Of a stretch of DNA of 64,000 nt, positions 52,601-60,378 are shown piece after piece. A model generated the notes under the pieces. It ran no database searches. It was given only the letters and a program-made list of their open reading frames with translations, and was not told where the DNA came from. Every line of letters begins with the position of its first letter. The first letter of the stretch is position 1. This DNA comes from JBEICQ01 sp046297395 (lineage in GTDB: Bacteria; Bacteroidota; Bacteroidia; UBA4408), in assembly GCA_046297395.1 (NCBI GenBank), contig JBKCNM010000093.1, positions 1 to 64,000 of the forward strand, read 5' to 3'. A program made the translations under genes and the position numbers.

Positions 52601-52950
52601 ATATTGTTCGGGTCGGTGGTTACCAAACCAATATTGCTCTGTTTGAAGTCTGTTTGCCGGTTGTAAAGGATAAACTCTACCCTGTCTTCAAGAGTAAAAT
52701 CAATTTTGTTTTCAAATTCAAGGATGTTGTTGTTGATTGATTCTGCAACAAATGCTGCCAGTTCAGCACCATTCTGATAGAAATATACATCGTATTTGTC
52801 GAATCGGTAAAACTGCCAGTCTCTCTGTTTATACTGGATGCGATTTTTTCCGAAATCGTTTTGCAGTCCGTTGTAAAATTGCCCCCGGGCATCTAAGCAT
52901 AAAATGAACAAAATAACGGTATATAAGGAAAGCAAACCCTTCGACATCAT
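49675..52950 (-). CDS. Large envelope protein: inactive MA-like domain, PD40 propeller, C-terminal barrel
   Basis: 1091 residues; signal peptide ~1-23. An N-terminal region (~30-280) resembles MA-clan metallopeptidases (LPEWYTRGLINFLAG at 173-187) but has ISQWL where HExxH is expected, so it is likely inactive. A TolB/PD40 beta-propeller follows (~300-560, ICWHPSSTRFAFVTES, DISYAPDGKRLLLSA, YPAFIKSGKEIVFSSN). The last ~370 residues are strand-rich, with BamA/surface-antigen-like strands, and probably form a barrel. Such three-part proteins occur in Bacteroidota; the role is unknown. It starts inside the ABM gene's stop (4-nt overlap). Confidence 0.8.
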   Translation of the reverse strand: MMSKGLLSLYTVILFILCLDARGQFYNGLQNDFGKNRIQYKQRDWQFYRFDKYDVYFYQNGAELAAFVAESINNNILEFENKIDFTLEDRVEFILYNRQTDFKQSNIGLVTTDPNNIGGTTRVVGNKVFLFFESDRQQLEKQIRAGVADVIISQWLYGGSWKDRVKSSTLLHLPEWYTRGLINFLAGNWSIHDEEKLRDGILTRKFRKFNHLEGENANIAGYSIWKYISDNYGFEVIPNLIYLSQVSRNIESGFNFVLGAGISTVIDEWFRYYTNIYEKKGKDKSMPVFSKEQFPFKVRKNKVYSQWKTSPDKRYAVYVTNEMGQVKIFLVDLNKKSRKRIFKQDVKLERITDYSYPLICWHPSSTRFAFVTESKGDLYLQYFDMETMKQETKPPLTTYDKILDISYAPDGKRLLLSAMKKGQTDIYVYNLASNTSEQITNDVYDDRYPAFIKSGKEIVFSSNRNQDSLDSKLFFSEYSKSNYDLFVYEYIKKNRVLRRLTQTPNISEIQNQQVDENHFIFLTDENRQITRMYGLQDSALAFVDTTEHYRYYLSKKPISAYAAGILEHQVSKDGNQINQIFYHKGRYRPATTLLMQPAESPNTGRQELSKDIVTSQEKATTHLYQRARQIFLEPDTGWVKNRIRFQSYNFEVENAQVKPTSKVADEKNKNQPSKGEKSTVGKTGEVFELPKQLNYFRFFTLDQITTQFNNNFVNQTYQKFTGGEVFFNPGINGMVQIGLSDVFEDYRLFGGFKLSADLRSNEFLAGIEDRAHRWDRTYTFYRQSFPASRAQSSAKILSHTLTYALRYPFSEVSSIRFSLSARNDRSVYQSSDLVSLAKKNTYDYWVSGKAEYIFDNSRQKAINIFNGVRFKIFGEYFNSINLTNQNLTVLGADFRYYQKIYKNFIFAFRGASSTSFGPQKLVYYLGATDNWINLSTSNPTFNRSIPVANQEQYAFQALATNMRGFSQNIRNGNSFCVFNNELRLPVFTVLYNRPLRSDFLSNFQVIGFYDVGTAWTGISPFGNGNIYNSEIISAYPVSVTIKKDRQPFVTGYGWGLRSRLFGYFVRLDWAWGHDDGEQKPRIFYLSRATDF

Positions 52951-53246
52951 TGCTGTTTTTTCATTTCATGCGATTGTTCAACCTTACAAATCTGGCTGAT
53001 GTATCGTTTGTACCATTTGTTTGCTCCTTCTGCTTTTGCTTTTGTGTGTACCGGATCTTTTCTCCATGCATCAATATGCTCAAGGCTTTCCCAGTAGGAA
53101 ATAAAAATGTTGTTTTTTCCGTCTCCGGCCTTCTGAAATCCAAGATATCCGGGAAGTGCTGATACGAGCTCCAGCGTTAGCTTATCCATCTCAGCATATC
53201 CTTCCAGATTGTCTCCTATCTCATAAATAAATATCACCGCATACAT
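52947..53246 (-). CDS. ABM-type (antibiotic biosynthesis monooxygenase) small protein
   Basis: 99 residues, one dimeric ferredoxin-like alpha/beta domain: MYAVIFIYEI strand, PGYLGFQKA, FISYWESLEHIDAWRKDP..H, the usual ABM sequence signs. These proteins include haem-degrading enzymes and quinol monooxygenases; activity cannot be assigned here. It is the first gene of the run leading to the TolB-like, TSUP, POT and thioredoxin genes, with a -7 box just before it. Confidence 0.83.
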   Translation of the reverse strand: MYAVIFIYEIGDNLEGYAEMDKLTLELVSALPGYLGFQKAGDGKNNIFISYWESLEHIDAWRKDPVHTKAKAEGANKWYKRYISQICKVEQSHEMKKQQ

Positions 53247-53281
53247 AATATTGTAATTGAGTTGTAGGTTTAATGCTTTAC

Positions 53282-53289
53282 CAAATGTA
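53282..53289 (-). promoter_or_regulatory. Putative -7 element for the ABM gene run
   Basis: TACATTTG on the minus strand, a full match, 35 nt before the ATG at 53246, in the 55-nt gap after hutI. No clear -33, so hutI read-through is also possible. Confidence 0.38.
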
Positions 53290-53301
53290 AGAATTTACCT
53301 C

Positions 53302-54570
53302 CTAAACCGGTGGCGTGAATTGGGTTTTTTTTCCTGACAGCAAGATGTAATCAGCGGGATGATTTCCAAAGTCATATGGAATACGCAAGTAGCTATCCAT
53401 TTTTTTTGTAATCACCAGATTCGCTCTTTTGCCTCTGCTGATGGTGCCTAACTCTTGACTTAACTCCAAAGCAGCCGCCGTATTGATCGTGGTGGCATGA
53501 AAGGCTTCTTCCGGACCCAGGCCATATTCTATACAGAGCATGCTCATGATCCGATGCATGTTTCCGCTTGGTGAACTGCCCGGATTATAATCTGAAGCAG
53601 CTGCAAGCGGAAGCCCTGCATCCAGCATCGCTCTGGCAGGTGGCTTAGGCAACTGAAGAAAGTAAGCGGCACCCGGCAAAAGTGTTGGAATTACCCGACT
53701 TTGCAACATCAATTGTATTTCTGCTTCACCTACATATTCGAGATGGTCTGCACTGATGGCACCAATGGCCACCGCAGCCTGCACTCCTCCCGAAAATGAA
53801 AGCTGGTTGGCGTGAACCCTCGGTTTCATGCCATGCCTAAAGGCACACTCCAGAATGCGTATGGTTTCTTTTTCAGAAAAGTAATTTCTTTCACAAAATA
53901 CATCAGCATAATCAGCAAGATTTTCCGCAGCAACAGCAGGAATAATTTCTTGTTCGATCAGGTTGATATATGCTTCACGGTTGTTCTTGTATTCCTTAGG
54001 TACGGCATGAGCAGCAAGCAAGGTGGTCTTTACGGGAATCAGATTCAGCGAGGCAATACGCTTGGCTACCCTGAGCATTTTCAGTTCCGATTCTAGGCTG
54101 AGGCCATAGCCTGATTTGATCTCTATACCACCGGTGCCGGAAGCAATCACCTGTAACAATCTTTCTTTTGTTGATTCAAAAAGTATATCCTCGGAAGTGT
54201 TACGCAGCTTGTTTGCTGAGTTCAGTATGCCGCCTCCCCTGGCTGCAATTTCTTCGTAGCTCATCCCTTGTATCCGATCTCTGAATTCTACTTCTCTCGT
54301 TCCTGCAAAAACCAGATGTGTATGCGAATCAACCCAGGAGGGAAAAACCAATCTGTTCTCACAGTCCATTACTTCAAGTCCGCTCCAGTCAACAATCCCC
54401 GGAAATGTTTCCATCGGTCCAAAATCAGCAACCAGGCCATCTTCAATAGCCAACCATGCATCTTCTATCACGGGAAGTTTTTTCATTTGCTCCCCGCAGA
54501 TTCGTTCAGGGGCTTCATCCCAAACTTGCAAGAGCTGACCGATATTTTTAAGCAGCATTTTTGTTTTCAT
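53302..54570 (-). CDS. hutI: Imidazolonepropionase
   Basis: 422 residues, amidohydrolase fold. Landmarks: WVDSHTHLVFAGTRE (metal His pair and substrate segment), ARGGGILNS, LLAAHAVPKEY, GISADHLEY, and ASDYNPGSSPSGNMH near the end. This enzyme opens the imidazolone ring in histidine breakdown to glutamate. hutH, hutU and hutG are not in the window. The start overlaps the DMT gene stop by 4 nt, so YggS-DMT-HutI look like one operon. Confidence 0.93.
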   Translation of the reverse strand: MKTKMLLKNIGQLLQVWDEAPERICGEQMKKLPVIEDAWLAIEDGLVADFGPMETFPGIVDWSGLEVMDCENRLVFPSWVDSHTHLVFAGTREVEFRDRIQGMSYEEIAARGGGILNSANKLRNTSEDILFESTKERLLQVIASGTGGIEIKSGYGLSLESELKMLRVAKRIASLNLIPVKTTLLAAHAVPKEYKNNREAYINLIEQEIIPAVAAENLADYADVFCERNYFSEKETIRILECAFRHGMKPRVHANQLSFSGGVQAAVAIGAISADHLEYVGEAEIQLMLQSRVIPTLLPGAAYFLQLPKPPARAMLDAGLPLAAASDYNPGSSPSGNMHRIMSMLCIEYGLGPEEAFHATTINTAAALELSQELGTISRGKRANLVITKKMDSYLRIPYDFGNHPADYILLSGKKTQFTPPV

Positions 54571-55496
54571 AAAAGACCCAATGTGTGTGAAATGGATGTC
54601 CTCCAGATCAGAATAAATACGCCGGCGGTTGCAAGTAAACTGCCAATGAGTTGTTGGGTATTGATCCGATGGCCATAATATATTCTTGAAATAAGTACAA
54701 CAAAAACCGGTACAAGTGAAAACAGGGTTTGTGCTACACTGGCATCAATATGGCCAAGGGCATACATACAACTTGTCATGCCAATGACCGGACCGCACAA
54801 TGTTCCCCAAAGCACATATTTCAGCCCATGGTTTTTGTTTTCAATGACAGGCATAATTTCCTGTTTTATTCTTCCTGTAAAAAGCACCAGCAAGTATGCC
54901 ATTGCGCATGAGGTAACCATGCGTATCCATGCAGAGTGCGCCGGTTCAAGTGATGTGGCTGTATGCATGGCTTCTTTCGAACAAACGATTCCAAGTCCCT
55001 GGCATATGGCTGCCAGCGCAGCATAGATGATGCCTTTGGATGATTTCTTGTCTGTGTTTTTTTCTTCCTGCTTCAGCAGACTAATCAGAATGCCGGATAA
55101 AGTAATAAGCATGCCTGCTGAACCCATGGTGCTCAACTGCTCATTGCCCATGAACACCTCAGTGATCAGCACCACACCCGGTGCTAGGGTTGCAAAAATG
55201 CTCGATAAACGAGGGCCCAACAGGGAGAATGAAGAAAAGGAAAAAAAATCCCCGATCGTCAGTCCAATCAGTCCCGATAAACCCAGCCAAAACCATTGTT
55301 CCTTGTTGGGTAGGGTAAACATTTCGCTGATGCCAATCCCAAAACCAAATATGAGCATGAGGCTTAGCAACAATGCAGCAAGCAGGAGTCTGAAATTGTT
55401 TACCGTAAATGCTCCCATCCTGTTAGACGCTTCCGTAAAGGGAAATATTCCTATTGCCCAGATAATGGCTGTGAACAAAGCTGCTCCTTCTCCCAT
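54567..55496 (-). CDS. EamA/DMT-superfamily transporter
   Basis: 309 residues, ten helices in two EamA repeats (first with GEGAALFTAIIWAIGIFPF, second after KSSKGIIYAALAAICQG), including GTLCGPVIGMTSCMYAL and DASVAQTLFSLVPVFVVL. This family exports or imports metabolites; substrate unknown. The start overlaps the YggS stop by 1 nt (TGATG). Confidence 0.88.
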   Translation of the reverse strand: MGEGAALFTAIIWAIGIFPFTEASNRMGAFTVNNFRLLLAALLLSLMLIFGFGIGISEMFTLPNKEQWFWLGLSGLIGLTIGDFFSFSSFSLLGPRLSSIFATLAPGVVLITEVFMGNEQLSTMGSAGMLITLSGILISLLKQEEKNTDKKSSKGIIYAALAAICQGLGIVCSKEAMHTATSLEPAHSAWIRMVTSCAMAYLLVLFTGRIKQEIMPVIENKNHGLKYVLWGTLCGPVIGMTSCMYALGHIDASVAQTLFSLVPVFVVLISRIYYGHRINTQQLIGSLLATAGVFILIWRTSISHTLGLL

Positions 55497-56140
55497 CAGG
55501 CAAACAACGCGCTCCCTACGCGTATCATATTGCTGCCACAGGCAATGGCAATGCCATAGTCACCACTCATCCCCATCGATAGCACTTTTGCCTCAGGCAA
55601 AACATACAGAAGTTTTTTATGCAGATTTTTAAGCACCATGAAGTCTCTGGCACTCTCATCTTCCTCAGCCGTTAAACTGGCCATACCCATTAGCCCACCA
55701 ACAATCAAATGAGGATATTTGTTTGCAAAAGGAATATTGAAAATTTCTTCTGCATTTCCTGGTGAAAAACCAAACTTGCTTTCCTCCCTGGCGATATGAA
55801 ATTGTAATAGAATATTTGTTGGGGTTTGCCTAGCCGCAGATTGTTTTTCCAGTTCATCCATGAGCTTGATGCTGTCAACACCATGGATGAGTTGGGTATG
55901 ACCAATGATGCTTTTTACCTTGTTTGTTTGCAGATGACCAATCAGGTGCCATTCAATATCGGCAGGTAGTTGTTTTTTTTTCTCCAGTAATTCCTGCACG
56001 CGGTTTTCTCCAAATATTCTCCATCCGGCTTCATATAATTCATGGATTTTTTCCATGGATTGGTTTTTGGTAACCGCCACCAGGGTTGTTCCTGCAGGTA
56101 GCCGGCCAAGAATACCATGCAGATTTTCTTTTACCCTCAT
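55496..56140 (-). CDS. YggS-type PLP-binding protein
   Basis: 214 residues from the ATG at 56140 (MRVKENLHGILGRL), matching the usual family start; a longer frame (to 56164 or 56275) extends upstream of the promoter. PLP Lys lies in LVAVTKNQS, and WHLIGHLQTNKVK, GVDSIKLMDELEK and LSMGMSGDYGIAI are the family's other motifs. The protein holds pyridoxal phosphate as a homeostasis factor and is not an enzyme in the normal sense. The promoter places the transcript start at the ATG, so the mRNA may be leaderless. It is divergent from rarA. Confidence 0.92.
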   Translation of the reverse strand: MRVKENLHGILGRLPAGTTLVAVTKNQSMEKIHELYEAGWRIFGENRVQELLEKKKQLPADIEWHLIGHLQTNKVKSIIGHTQLIHGVDSIKLMDELEKQSAARQTPTNILLQFHIAREESKFGFSPGNAEEIFNIPFANKYPHLIVGGLMGMASLTAEEDESARDFMVLKNLHKKLLYVLPEAKVLSMGMSGDYGIAIACGSNMIRVGSALFA

Positions 56141-56145
56141 GTCTG

Positions 56146-56176
56146 CAAATGTAATGCTTGGCATCTGTTTGACGAA
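56146..56176 (-). promoter_or_regulatory. yggS promoter (-7 and -33)
   Basis: TACATTTG (56146-56153) on the minus strand is a full -7 match. TTCG (56173-56176), 19 nt upstream, is a 3-of-4 -33 match. The implied start lies 6 nt downstream, at the ATG. Confidence 0.55.
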
Positions 56177-56199
56177 AGGATACAGAAGGTGTAACTTTA
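56168..56199 (+). promoter_or_regulatory. rarA promoter (-33 and -7)
   Basis: TTTG (56168-56171) and TAACTTTA (56192-56199) are 20 nt apart, the last base of the -7 box being A instead of G. The implied start is at the GTG codon 56204. The -33 boxes of the two divergent promoters overlap. Confidence 0.4.
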
Positions 56200-56203
56200 C
56201 CCT

Positions 56204-57493
56204 GTGAATCTTCATCAGCCACTGGCCGAAAGGGTGCGCCCAAAGAAACTCTCCGATGTGATTGGTCAAAAACACCTGATTGGACCTGCCGGACCCATCA
56301 GCACTTTTGTTGGTCGCAACTCTCTTCCCTCACTCATTTTGTGGGGCCCACCGGGTGTAGGCAAAACAACGATTGCAAGTCTTCTTGCCGGTGAATTAGG
56401 ACGCGATTTTTATCCTATCAGCGCAGTTCATTCCGGAGTAAAAGATGTAAGAGAGGTAATTGATCGAGCCAAACACAGGAACCTGCTTAGCAAAGGTGCT
56501 CCGGTCTTGTTTATAGACGAGATTCACAGGTTTAGCAAATCTCAGCAAGATGCCTTGCTGCATGCCGTTGAAAATGGCTGGGTAACACTTGTGGGCGCCA
56601 CCACTGAAAATCCTTCATTTGAAGTAATTGCGCCTTTGCTCTCCCGTTGTCAGGTGTATGTGCTTCAGGCACTCACCTCCGAGGAGCTCATGCAAATTCT
56701 TTTTCAGGCCATGGAAAAAGATGCCTATCTGCAAACAAAAAATATTTTCCTCGATGCCACAGATGCTCTTTTCAGGGCATCCGGGGGAGACGCCCGCAAA
56801 CTGCTTAATATTTTTGATCTACTTGTACAAACATCCCGGGAAGAAGAAGTGCACATCACCGATGAACAGGTGATGGAACTCATCCAGAAAAAACAGGCGC
56901 TTTACGACAAATCCGGGGAGCAGCATTATGATATTATATCAGCCTTTATCAAATCCATGAGAGGCAGCGATCCAAACGCTGCGGTGTATTGGCTTGCCCG
57001 GATGATTGAGGGGGGTGAAGATCCAATTTTTATCGCCAGGCGCATGCTGGTATTTGCCTCTGAAGATATTGGCAATGCCAATCCCACTGCCTTGGTGCTG
57101 GCTACAGCTTGCTTTGATGCGGTTCATAAAACAGGCATGCCTGAGGGAAGAATCATCCTTTCTCAAACAGCCGTTTATCTGTCCTCCTCAGTCAAGAGCA
57201 ATGCCTCTTATGTGGCTATCGAGAAAGCACTTTCATTGGTTAAAAAAACCGGCGATCTGCCCGTGCCAATGCATCTTCGAAACGCTCCTACATCATTGAT
57301 GAAAGAACTCGGTTACGGAGATGGATATAAATATGCACATGATTTTGTTGCAGGCAGTGATGAATCCTTGCAGGAATTTCTTCCCAACGAACTGGCAGGA
57401 ACAAGTCTTTATCAACCCGGAAACAATGCAAGAGAAGAAGAAATGAGAAAATATCTTTATTTTGTATGGAGAGAAAAGTATGGTTACGGGTAA
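56204..57493 (+). CDS. rarA: Replication-associated recombination protein A (RarA/MgsA)
   Basis: 429 residues. The start is GTG: no ATG lies between the upstream stop at 56192 and the family motif NLHQPLAERVRPK. The AAA+ domain has Walker A GPPGVGKTT (~49-57), Walker B LFIDEIHRF and sensor GATTENPSFE. The C-terminal RarA domain contains MRGSDPNAAVYWLARM and ASEDIGNANP. It acts at stalled replication forks with SSB. Followed by an overlapping lipoprotein gene. Confidence 0.94.
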   Translation: MNLHQPLAERVRPKKLSDVIGQKHLIGPAGPISTFVGRNSLPSLILWGPPGVGKTTIASLLAGELGRDFYPISAVHSGVKDVREVIDRAKHRNLLSKGAPVLFIDEIHRFSKSQQDALLHAVENGWVTLVGATTENPSFEVIAPLLSRCQVYVLQALTSEELMQILFQAMEKDAYLQTKNIFLDATDALFRASGGDARKLLNIFDLLVQTSREEEVHITDEQVMELIQKKQALYDKSGEQHYDIISAFIKSMRGSDPNAAVYWLARMIEGGEDPIFIARRMLVFASEDIGNANPTALVLATACFDAVHKTGMPEGRIILSQTAVYLSSSVKSNASYVAIEKALSLVKKTGDLPVPMHLRNAPTSLMKELGYGDGYKYAHDFVAGSDESLQEFLPNELAGTSLYQPGNNAREEEMRKYLYFVWREKYGYG

Positions 57494-59126
57494 GCTTTTT
57501 ACTTTCTATCGATGCTGGCCCTGCCTGTTGTTGTTCTTTTGGATTTCCTGCAAGCGTGAACCCTTGCGCTGGGATACCAAATGGTCGGCACCAATTGCTT
57601 ATGGAAGAGCCGGTGTAAGTCAAATCATCCCGGATTCACTTCTTTCAATAAAAAATGGAGGAGAAGTTTTCCTGGCATGGAAAGGGAGGCTGGGTGCCTC
57701 CGGAAGCAATGATGTTTTTGTGTTGCCTGATACCACCGTGTCCAAATTTTTTAACTCTGGTCTTTTTACTTTCACCGCACCACCTGGTACCAGTTTGTTC
57801 GGAAGTTCAGAGGACTTCACCTTTAACACGGGTGCAAGGCTTAGCAAAATCGTTCTCAAATCGGGCCAGCTTCGTTATGTAATTAAAAACCGGGTTAAAG
57901 GAAACATCCTGTTTACTTACAAACTGCCTTTTGCAACAAAGAATGGATCTGTTCTATCCATCAACAGGCCCATTCCTGCCGGAAATGCAAACACTCCTTC
58001 AGCAATCTCCGGCGTGCTCGATATGACAGGATATGCCATCATGATGAAAGGGAAAATGGGTGACAGATTCAATGCCATTGCATCCGAATACGATGTGCAG
58101 CTTGATCCGAATGGCCAAGCTGTAGTCATCGCACCCTCTGATTCAGTGCTGGTCTCTTTTAGTTTTGAAAACATGGTGCCGGACTATGCCAAAGGGTACT
58201 TCGGACAAACCATGCTTAAGCTTGAAGGAAATTCTCCGGTTACGCTTTTCAAAAACCTGAGTTGTGAGGATTTTCAGCTCAATGATGTCAACATGAAACT
58301 CACACTCAACAATGCGATGGGAGCAGATATCGCTTGCAGGATAAAAAAGATTGCTGCCATCAACTCCAAAAAAGGAACAGAAATTCCATTGCAGCATTTT
58401 CTCGTCAACAACCAGGTGCAACTTTCCAGGGCAAGCGAAGTTCCTTATCAGATTCAATCGCGCACTTATGCCATCAATGCCGGCAACTCAAATATTGCGG
58501 ACTTGATTTCTGGCTTGCCAACCTCCCTTGGCTACAGCATTGAAGCAGCTTTAAATCCTTTGGGAAATATCTCAGCTTCGAATGATTTTTTAGTCTCTCC
58601 AAGAGTTTTTGATGCAGACATCTCTATTGAAATTCCCCTGCGCCTTGGATTGAAAAACCTTGCCTACTCCACAGGTGATGCAAATGGTAATTTAAGTCCG
58701 GAGAATGCAACAAATTTTAAGTTTTCTGTTTCTGAAAATGATGTTGCCAAAAGCAATGGCGCTACCTTGCTGTTCAAGTTCATCAATGATTTTCCCATGG
58801 AAATGCGATTTGAGCCTGTCTTTTTCGACAAGGATAACAAACCACTTGCATTGACATTTTTGCAGGCGCCGGCTACCAAAGCACTTTTTGTGATGCGTGC
58901 CGCTGTGCCGGGAACAGACGGAAGGGTAGTTACGCCGACAACTTCCGATATCCAATGTCAAATGACAAAAGCAGATTTGCAGCAAATGACAAAAGCAGTG
59001 AAGATGGGTTACAGGATTTATCTGAACACCATTGACGCGCAAGGGAAATATCATTTGTGGTACGACGACTATAAAATCGATTTCAGTATATCTGCACGCC
59101 TCAATTATGAAATGGAATTGCGTTAG
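57480..59126 (+). CDS. Uncharacterised lipoprotein
   Basis: 548 residues starting MVTGKLFTFYRC (an ATG 18 nt upstream is possible). A lipoprotein signal ends WISC. The mature part is strand-rich, ~500 residues, with repeated short beta patterns and no cysteine motif or catalytic signature that I recognise. It overlaps rarA at the start and the DUF5723-like gene at the end, so the three are co-translated. A surface or periplasmic adaptor is the simplest guess; function unknown. Confidence 0.75.
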   Translation: MVTGKLFTFYRCWPCLLLFFWISCKREPLRWDTKWSAPIAYGRAGVSQIIPDSLLSIKNGGEVFLAWKGRLGASGSNDVFVLPDTTVSKFFNSGLFTFTAPPGTSLFGSSEDFTFNTGARLSKIVLKSGQLRYVIKNRVKGNILFTYKLPFATKNGSVLSINRPIPAGNANTPSAISGVLDMTGYAIMMKGKMGDRFNAIASEYDVQLDPNGQAVVIAPSDSVLVSFSFENMVPDYAKGYFGQTMLKLEGNSPVTLFKNLSCEDFQLNDVNMKLTLNNAMGADIACRIKKIAAINSKKGTEIPLQHFLVNNQVQLSRASEVPYQIQSRTYAINAGNSNIADLISGLPTSLGYSIEAALNPLGNISASNDFLVSPRVFDADISIEIPLRLGLKNLAYSTGDANGNLSPENATNFKFSVSENDVAKSNGATLLFKFINDFPMEMRFEPVFFDKDNKPLALTFLQAPATKALFVMRAAVPGTDGRVVTPTTSDIQCQMTKADLQQMTKAVKMGYRIYLNTIDAQGKYHLWYDDYKIDFSISARLNYEMELR

Positions 59127-60378
59127 ATTTTTATTTCTTTTTTTCTTGTGCAGAAATGTTTTTCCCTCTCAGGCCGGTTTGCCACGGAAGAATGAATCAA
59201 TTGAATTCTTTACCACTCAATCTGCTTTCAGCACCAGCCTGAGTGCATCTTCACTTGCTGATGTCTACAGGGGAGGTTTTCTTGATACCAATCGACTCTT
59301 GTCGATGAGTAAAGAACTAAGTGGAAGAAACCAACTTTTCTTCACTGAAAAATATGGACTGGAATATTCATTGGATGTTGCCGATGCTTTTCTAAACCGA
59401 TTTAAAATCCGATGGGATGCAGGCGTTTGTCAACGAAATCTGCTCTTTACCACATTTACAGGAGATGCCTTTCGTTTGCTTGCCTTTGGTAATCAACCCA
59501 TGAAGGAAAACGAATTGTCATTATCAGGAACCCGTTTTCTGGATTTAAATTTTCAGGAATTTTTTACGGGATTTACCGCGGTTTCTGAAACAGAATCAGG
59601 TCGATTCAGTGTTCGTCTTGCAGGATCTTTGCTCAACATGAAATCTTCTTCCGATTTTCAGATTTACAGAGGAAACATGTTTACTGATTCAATCGGCAGC
59701 AGAATAGCTACCGACATTTCCGCCAATTTCCGTTCAATGCCGGGTGATACTGCACTTCCTTCCACTTTTTTTTCGCACAGGGGATATGGATTTCTTGGCC
59801 ACCTGAGTCTATCTTACACAATCAAAAATAAATTCCATTTTGCTCTACAAGCAAATGATCTGGGAACCGCTACCTTCTACCGTTCCTCGGTCAGGTCTAT
59901 TGATACCGCAATGGTATACAAAGGATTTTATATTCATACTTATGGATTGCTTTACACTCCCGGATACACAGTGGATACAGATTCTCTAACCCGCGCTTTC
60001 TCCCGGAAGCCCGGAGGTAGGTACACTTCCTATTTTCCTTCTTCCATCATCATTTCCACCTCCTGGAAGCCAAGAGATACTACATGGCAGGTATCTTTAC
60101 AATCCACTTTTTTTCCAATGCTCTCTTCTGTGTTTATGCATCAGGTGAGTTTGCATAAAACCATGGGTGTATGGAAGTATTCTGCGGGTGTTCTCCAATT
60201 TTTTGGAAAGCGTTATTCATCCACCATTGGTGTGAGTGTAAAAATAAAAAAAACCTTGTTTTTTACTCTCGATGTAATTTCTCCTGAAGTCCTTATTATT
60301 CCGGGAAGCACAAGGTCTGCAGGCATCCGGGCAAGGGCAAGATGGAATTTACCTCATCGCATAAAGCGGAAGGCCTGA
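59107..60378 (+). CDS. DUF5723-like outer-membrane protein
   Basis: 423 residues from the ATG at 59107 (MKWNCVRFLFLFFLC), which gives a signal peptide; the open frame starts earlier inside the lipoprotein gene but lacks a signal. The rest is barrel-like strands with the DUF5723-type opening (LSASSLADVYRGGFLDTNRLL). It overlaps the lipoprotein by 20 nt and its last 30 nt overlap glyA on the other strand. An outer-membrane pore or anchor working with the lipoprotein is possible. Confidence 0.75.
   Translation: MKWNCVRFLFLFFLCRNVFPSQAGLPRKNESIEFFTTQSAFSTSLSASSLADVYRGGFLDTNRLLSMSKELSGRNQLFFTEKYGLEYSLDVADAFLNRFKIRWDAGVCQRNLLFTTFTGDAFRLLAFGNQPMKENELSLSGTRFLDLNFQEFFTGFTAVSETESGRFSVRLAGSLLNMKSSSDFQIYRGNMFTDSIGSRIATDISANFRSMPGDTALPSTFFSHRGYGFLGHLSLSYTIKNKFHFALQANDLGTATFYRSSVRSIDTAMVYKGFYIHTYGLLYTPGYTVDTDSLTRAFSRKPGGRYTSYFPSSIIISTSWKPRDTTWQVSLQSTFFPMLSSVFMHQVSLHKTMGVWKYSAGVLQFFGKRYSSTIGVSVKIKKTLFFTLDVISPEVLIIPGSTRSAGIRARARWNLPHRIKRKA

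Noticed and set aside
49675..52950. Active metallopeptidase
   Set aside because: The HExxH motif is missing in the MA-like region.
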